From Otis tarda (taxonomy: Eukaryota > Chordata > Aves > Otidiformes > Otididae): a stretch of 64,000 nt of DNA. The stretch is taken from positions 137,670,190 through 137,734,189 of the forward strand of contig CM048553.1 of NCBI GenBank assembly GCA_026413225.1, written 5' to 3'. Shown here one piece after another: positions 58,086-64,000 of the stretch; the stretch's first letter is position 1, and the number at the start of each line of letters is the position of its first letter. The position numbers and the translations under genes were made by a program. The notes beneath the pieces are model-generated. The model was not told the DNA's origin. It saw nothing but the letters and a program-made list of their open reading frames with translations, and searched no databases.

Positions 58086-59506
58086 CAGATTCTTCTTATT
58101 CCTGCAAGTATAGCAACAACCTTCACCAGCCAGCTGTTAACTACTAATAGGTTTAAAATATCTGTATGAGGGTCTGCATACCTACTGGAAAGTGCTTAAG
58201 GACTTGAAAATTAAAGGTAGCTGAAAATTACAGCCGTGGTAATATGTGAATGCCGCCAAAGTGTTTAGAAATAGTTGTTCCTATCTATTCCTTCCTTATG
58301 GGCTGTATAAAATATACAACTTGACTAGCTTTAGTTTGACTGTGTAAAGGATATATTTATTATTGAAAAAGAACTCCTTTTGAAGAAAGGAATTTTAACT
58401 TTAATTTTTGAAAGGTCATTTTAAATGGTCATTGTCGTTGTACTGAATTCACGAGACACTGCTGCTTGGGAGATATGGACATGCAGCTATGGCAGGGGTT
58501 TCAAAAGACTCTAGCACAATAGAAATTTGGATATTGATAGCTGAACGTTGAGCATTTGTCATCCAAATGACAAAGATAACTCGTGCTTCCCACTCAGGCA
58601 ATTTATTCTGAGCTGGCAACAATCTCCACAGAGCATTCCCCATCCTGGCTCTGGGGTCTGCTCCACTGCACCCTGCACCTCCCGTTCTCTCCTCCCTTGC
58701 ACTTGAGCCAGGCACATACTTCTCTTACTTTTCTTTACTTGGTCAGTAGCTGGTTTTTTTTTTTTTCTTAGCCACTGAAATTTCTAACCAGCTGGATAGC
58801 ACTTGCCAGAAGAGGTTTGCTGCTTCAATTTATTTTCCTCCATCTCATAAAGGAATAACATAGTATCACTCTTCTTAAATTGCAAATGGCATTTCTTTCT
58901 TTTGTTTATCCTAATGTCCCCTCTGTATTTTGGAGCTTTAATGAACAGACACTCTTTCTATTTCTGTTGGTCTCTAAGCATTTCCTTTATTATTAACATT
59001 TTCTAAAAATTTACTTCTGTTTTTAAAAGGGAACTCGTCGAGTGACATTTTGTCATGCAACTGTGCACTGATCATCAATGTTTAATTAAAACCTGTCATT
59101 GAAAGGTGATGTCCTTCCTAAGGAACGAATTTACTTTAGCGGTGAAAGTCTAGAGGGGCAGTTCTCTCCCTATCACAGATCGACTTAAAAGACCAGAGAG
59201 ACGCGCAGGAAGACAACTAACAGTTCTGTGCATATTTATGGACTTGTTGTGCATGTGGTAAGTACTCTCCTGACAGCTAGTGTTAAATCCAATCAATCAT
59301 CACTTAAATACATCACTGTGTATATTCACCTCACTCCTTCATTAGCATTCATTAGCAATTAATCAACACAGCAGTAGTCTCTGGAAAGTTCAACAATCCA
59401 TAAGGTACATTTACATTAAAGATGAGCAAGTGAACATTTGTTCCACTTCAGCTAAGTCTTGTGTATTGTCATTTCTTCAAGGAGTGAAAGACATCGATCA
59501 AGCAAA

Positions 59507-59524
59507 TGATTGATTGATTGATTG
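59507..59524. repeat. (GATT)n short tandem repeat
   Basis: About four and a half units of ATGA/TTGA form a clean GATT-type repeat. It is too short to be more than an ordinary microsatellite. Confidence 0.8.
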
Positions 59525-62500
59525 GTATAGCATGCCACCTATTTCCTCTGAAGAGCATTTTTCTTCAAATCAGAGGACAGCAGTTTTACTCAGAAAAAAA
59601 CTTTCAGTTTCCAGTTTCACAGTATATCTTTGACTGTACTGGTTAAAAATGTCTTCCTGCCTTAAATCCAGTGACTTTTCAGATAAACTGTGTTGCTGTA
59701 TCTCTTTCAGTTCGTTAAATAAGACCAGGTTCTAGGGTACAGAGGTACAGACATACCCCTTTAGGATCAGACATGAAATTAGATTTGTTTCACTGATTCA
59801 CTTCTTCAGCCAAAAAAAAATAATTAGTAGTATTTCCAAGACAAAGTGGGAGAAAGAGAAAAAAAAAAGTACATTAAGGGGTATTAAAAATACAGCCTTA
59901 CTTTTTTGTTCTATTACATTTAAGAAATAATAATTCTTAGGACTTTCAGAGACCTTTACAATGCTGTAGAAAATTAGCTAAACTAAGTTTAATTGAAGTA
60001 GTTGTTCAGCTCCACTTACGACATAAATATATACTGATAATGATATCTTTAGTGTTTATCTTAAGTACTCTTCAGACTTTACAGCAGTGAAATTATATAA
60101 TCAGGTTTTAATTTGATTGTTTTCTTTTGTGATAAATAACACATGTTCCAAAATTAGGATTTTTTAGCCTTAGATGCACAAGTTAATGGAAAAGAGAATT
60201 TACCACCTTACACTTAATGAAATTGAAATATTTGCTTTAATAAAAATAGGAAGTTATTGAGACACTAAGTAGACGTGTTTCTTTTGTAATTCTTTTGGTT
60301 TCATGGAGCTGCACTCAGCTGCTATTACTGTGTTGTTAACGTGATAAACTATCCAGTATCTAATATACATGCAGTGCTATTTGGATATTGAAATCTTTAT
60401 TTTTAATGTACCAGTTAGGGATGTAGGTTTCTACTTTATCTGGTTCAATATATCTCATTATTTGTTTCATGACTTCAATTAACTTCACATACAAACGCTA
60501 TCTCTGCTTGATTATCTTCTCAGAGATGGCTTGACGGGATTCACAGAGGTAGGGGTACCAGCAACCTTTGCTGGAGAGATAGTAAACAAGACAATGGTGT
60601 GGATTCCATTATGGGTTTATCTGGCCAGTCCTATGCTACCATCCTTATCAAAAGGCTCCCACCTAGCACCAAGATAAGCATCACTCCTCTTTTTCCCCTG
60701 GCAGCATGTCTTCTGTTCAGGAAAGGCAATATTTTACGTTTACATTCACAAAATGATTCTTCAAACTTCATTTTCCATATGACTTTGATTCAAATTTTTC
60801 TCCCATTTAAAAACAATCCCCTCAAATGCCTACATTTTATTTTACACATAAGCACTGAAATTTGTTAAATTAAATCTTTATTTTGCAGAGAGAAACCCAG
60901 CAGTGATTTTTACTTTTTAAAGTCCTTTTCTATTTCTAGGAAACTTCAATGAACCATTTTATAGTATGATGATAGTGCAATGGGAAGAACTTGTGCTCAA
61001 GACGATTAGACAACCACTAACATAAGGCACTACCAAATTTCTCAACCCTACGGGCAACAGAAATGGCAGAGCAGATTTTAGGGAAATTTTACACATTAGT
61101 ACATAAACAGTCTGTCAAGAAATCGCACCCTTCAGATGTCTGCCTCTGACAGTCTTCAAGACACTAAAAAAATCATAAATGTGATTTGCAATAGAGACAT
61201 TTACTAGCCTTAATATACAGAGACTGTCATCACTAAGCAAATCCAGGAATGTCAAGTGAAGATTATTAAAGTCTGAAATGCCGGTACAGCAGAACGGCAC
61301 GTGTGGATGTATGTTACCCAAAAGATCGCAAACTTCTCTACTCGGTGACTGGTTTGATCTTTAGCCCACAACCCCTTGTAGTGTGGCCCTACATGCTTTG
61401 ACAACATGTAGACATAAGTGTAAAAAGGAAAAGCAGGGGTCTATGAAAAGGGTCAGTAAAATAAGAAAACAGGAGCTTTGTGGAATTTAACATGAATTAT
61501 TAAACGGAAGGAAACACTGGCAAGAAGAAGAAACAGAATTGAAAGGAGGACTGAGGGAAGGAGAGAAACAGGACCAAAATAAAAGATCTGATGCTGAATG
61601 AAGACCCCAGACCACATGTGGAAAGAAACCAGGGAGCTTAGCTTCACTGATATGTGACTCCATGGATTTTTGTATTTGGGTCTGTATGCCCAGGCAGTAG
61701 CTACCAAAAGGTGTGCAGACGTTTCAGTGAGCTGACAGTCTCAGTTCAAACATCTCTAGACAGACATTTAAACTACAAGGGTTCCAGGGTGAAACAAGTA
61801 ACACCATGGATATGTAGCCTAAATCATATACCCAGATGTAGAGCTGCTCTGTCTCTTGGCTGTGTAGTTGCACCAGTTACCTTGGAATCAGCATATCTGG
61901 GGCTGACTCTCAGGTCTCAGGAGCCAGTGTTATCAAACTGGTACCTTTCAGGTCATTACAGTCAATAATTCCTTTTTAAGTATCAAAAAGAAAAGAAAAC
62001 AAAGTGCTATGATTAAAAAGCCAATTAGCAGATCAAAGTATGAGAAGCCAAGTCCTGGAGGGGGAAAAGAATGCATGTATGGTAATTCAGGCAGTAAGGA
62101 AGATAATTAGAAGAGGATAGTGATAATGGGATAAGCTGGGGATCAAAAGCTGTAGAGCTGTTTGGGAAAAAAAAAAAAAGAGAAGAAAATTAAGGGAAAT
62201 TTTAATGACTTTTTGCATAAAACAATTGACCATATAAATATTAGAATGAAAACTTGTCTAGAAACCACCGTGGCCTCTTCGTAAGGAGAGCAGTGATCCA
62301 TGATTCTTAAAAACTCACTGCTTTAACTCTTCAGTATTTCAGTCTCTCTGCTGCAAATAGCTTTTGGAGTGGGGAGATGGCTATGGAAGACATAAGTGAA
62401 GCAGCCAATAGAGACTAAATATGTAAAGGTAGACTTTCCCATCTCATCTCTCCTCCTTATCTTTTTTGGAATTCTACCTCCATTTTTCAGCAAAGGCCTC

Positions 62501-64000
62501 AGAGTTTTGGTGTTAAACTTTGAGTCTTAATTCACTTTCGAAACTTGTTTTCCTTGACTTCCTTCCAAATTGTTTCTTCCTCTCCAGTTCTCACTGCTTT
62601 AGCTTTCTCTGATGAGATTTTGATCTTGGCCAAAATTTCCGTTGGCCTTTTCTCCCCACGTTGTGAGCACACACACCCCTCCCTCAACCTCGTGCCTGCT
62701 TGAACTCCTGATCTTAACCCTGCTGTTGTCCATTTGATCAAAATACGTTATTCAGGGTCTAAATGCAGATGGGCCAGGAATGAGGGGAAACAGAAAACTT
62801 TCTTTTTTTCTGAGGTTTCAAAAAAAGACCACCCTCGAGCTTTGGCTCCAAATGCCTCACAGCATCATGAGTCCACAGATTTCTGTGTTCTCCTTCACAA
62901 AGTCCTGTGAGTCTTTAAACAGAAAGGCCCCTAACAGTTTGCTCCCCATGGCTCTGTCAAAGCAACAACATGCTTACATAAATATTGTTTGTCTCTAACC
63001 CTTTCCATGTGGCTTACACCACAGGAAGTTCACTTTCTTCTGAAGAGCCTGAACATGAGTGGGGGTAAGGATGAGTATCAGTCTGTGAAGTATGAATTAC
63101 CCTTTCAGAGACAGCTGGGACTCAAGAGAGAATGAAGGGTTTGCAATTTAACAAGTAAGAACAGGAAGGAACAGAACTGTGGAGAAAAAGAAATAAATCA
63201 GAGGCATAAGAAGAAGAATAAACACCTCCTTTCTACTACCTAAGGAGCTTCCTAAGTAATTTCAGCAAAGGAACATTACTCACAGGACAAAGAACATGGT
63301 CATTAATGCCATCTTGTTAACAATACAGAAAAAGAAAGGATCTTCTCTGAAGAGCAAGTGGTAAAGATCAAATAACATTCAACAGGAGATTCCCTTGAAT
63401 GAATAATATCAAACAATACCTCTCTTGAGTGTTCTCCCATGGCTTCAGTCATAAATAGAGATAAAAGAGGAAGATGCTATACCTCTGTGACCTTAAGTTC
63501 TAGGTGGCAACTCCCAAGTAGAGAGCATGAAGAAGAGGAACTGGGAAGTAATACTCCCTATTTTATTTAGAGTATCTCTTACCTCCCTTATTGATAACTC
63601 GTTTCAGAGAATGGAAAGCTGGAGTTGGAGCAGAAGAGGGAGATAAACACCTAGTTTCAGCTCAAATTCTTTCTGTCCTCTTGAGGCACAGTAGCTGTGC
63701 TTGAAAAGATTGTGTCACTGACCTATATCTATCTTTTCTCTCTGGAGACAACGCTCTTGTCAGCTCTTCTCCTTGTGGAGAGGAGAAGAAGATACATATT
63801 TCATGCTAGCAGGGTAGGAAAGAAAATAAAAGAAAGAAATTATCATGTCTAGTTTCTCTTTCACAACCTTCCCTTTTACTCCAGGTTAAAAACCACTGTA
63901 ATGCTCTTAAATAGTAATTAATGACAATTCTGAGACAGTCAGTAGCTATGATGAGTCTGGAGTATAACAACAAATGACCTAACAAACACAAGAAGTGGAA

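Larger units (their letters stand above)
52668..64000. other. 11.3 kb of unique AT-rich sequence without recognisable genes
   Basis: No CR1, LTR, exon or RNA gene was identified. The stretch holds several poly(A) and poly(T) runs (for example near 54027, 56111 and 62168), small inverted and tandem repeats listed separately, and many short open frames. The longest, 131 codons at 53619-54014, has no recognisable domain. This could be an intron or a gene desert. Confidence 0.55.

Overview
This window looks like avian nuclear DNA that is intergenic or intronic. The main evidence is a set of CR1 LINEs, most cut off at their 5' ends, whose 3' ends carry the ATTCTATG-type octamer typical of birds. 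There is also a family of retroviral solo LTRs whose promoter, poly(A) and terminal sequences I recognise from bird genomes. The background is AT-rich and unique, with ordinary simple repeats. I found no exon, intact host gene, tRNA, rRNA, CRISPR array or prokaryote-type operon. The longest open frames that are not repeats resemble no family I know.

Layout. From 1 to 13 kb there is mostly unique sequence, with a CR1 3' end (1.06-1.41 kb), a minus-strand solo LTR (3.48-3.97 kb) that still has CCAAT and TATA boxes, and a tiny CR1 3' end (5.0-5.2 kb). From 13 to 31 kb there are two longer minus-strand CR1s (13.1-13.7 and 29.3-30.1 kb) and one much older CR1-like LINE relic (24.2-24.6 kb). From 31.9 to 33.8 kb there is a solo LTR with a GTTAC target duplication, then a badly deleted LTR relic directly against an old CR1 fragment. 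From 34 to 43 kb there is a MIR-like relic, a (TTTA)n microsatellite, a 1 kb CR1 with reverse-transcriptase remains, and a second MIR-like relic.

The busiest part is 45.4-52.7 kb. A nearly 3 kb CR1 (endonuclease plus reverse transcriptase, pseudogenised) is split by a plus-strand solo LTR with a CCGGG target duplication. About 2.3 kb further on come two near-identical minus-strand LTRs, 535 bp apart; one has an exact AATAG duplication and the other has no matching flanks. From 52.7 to 64 kb the sequence is unique, AT-rich and non-coding, with several small inverted and tandem repeats.

No new molecular system is evident. The most unusual structure is a perfect 26-bp palindrome exactly across the junction between the CR1 and the inserted LTR at 46.67-46.70 kb. 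The terminal bases of the LTR there have changed so as to mirror the neighbouring CR1 sequence. All family assignments come from reading by eye; no database search was run.
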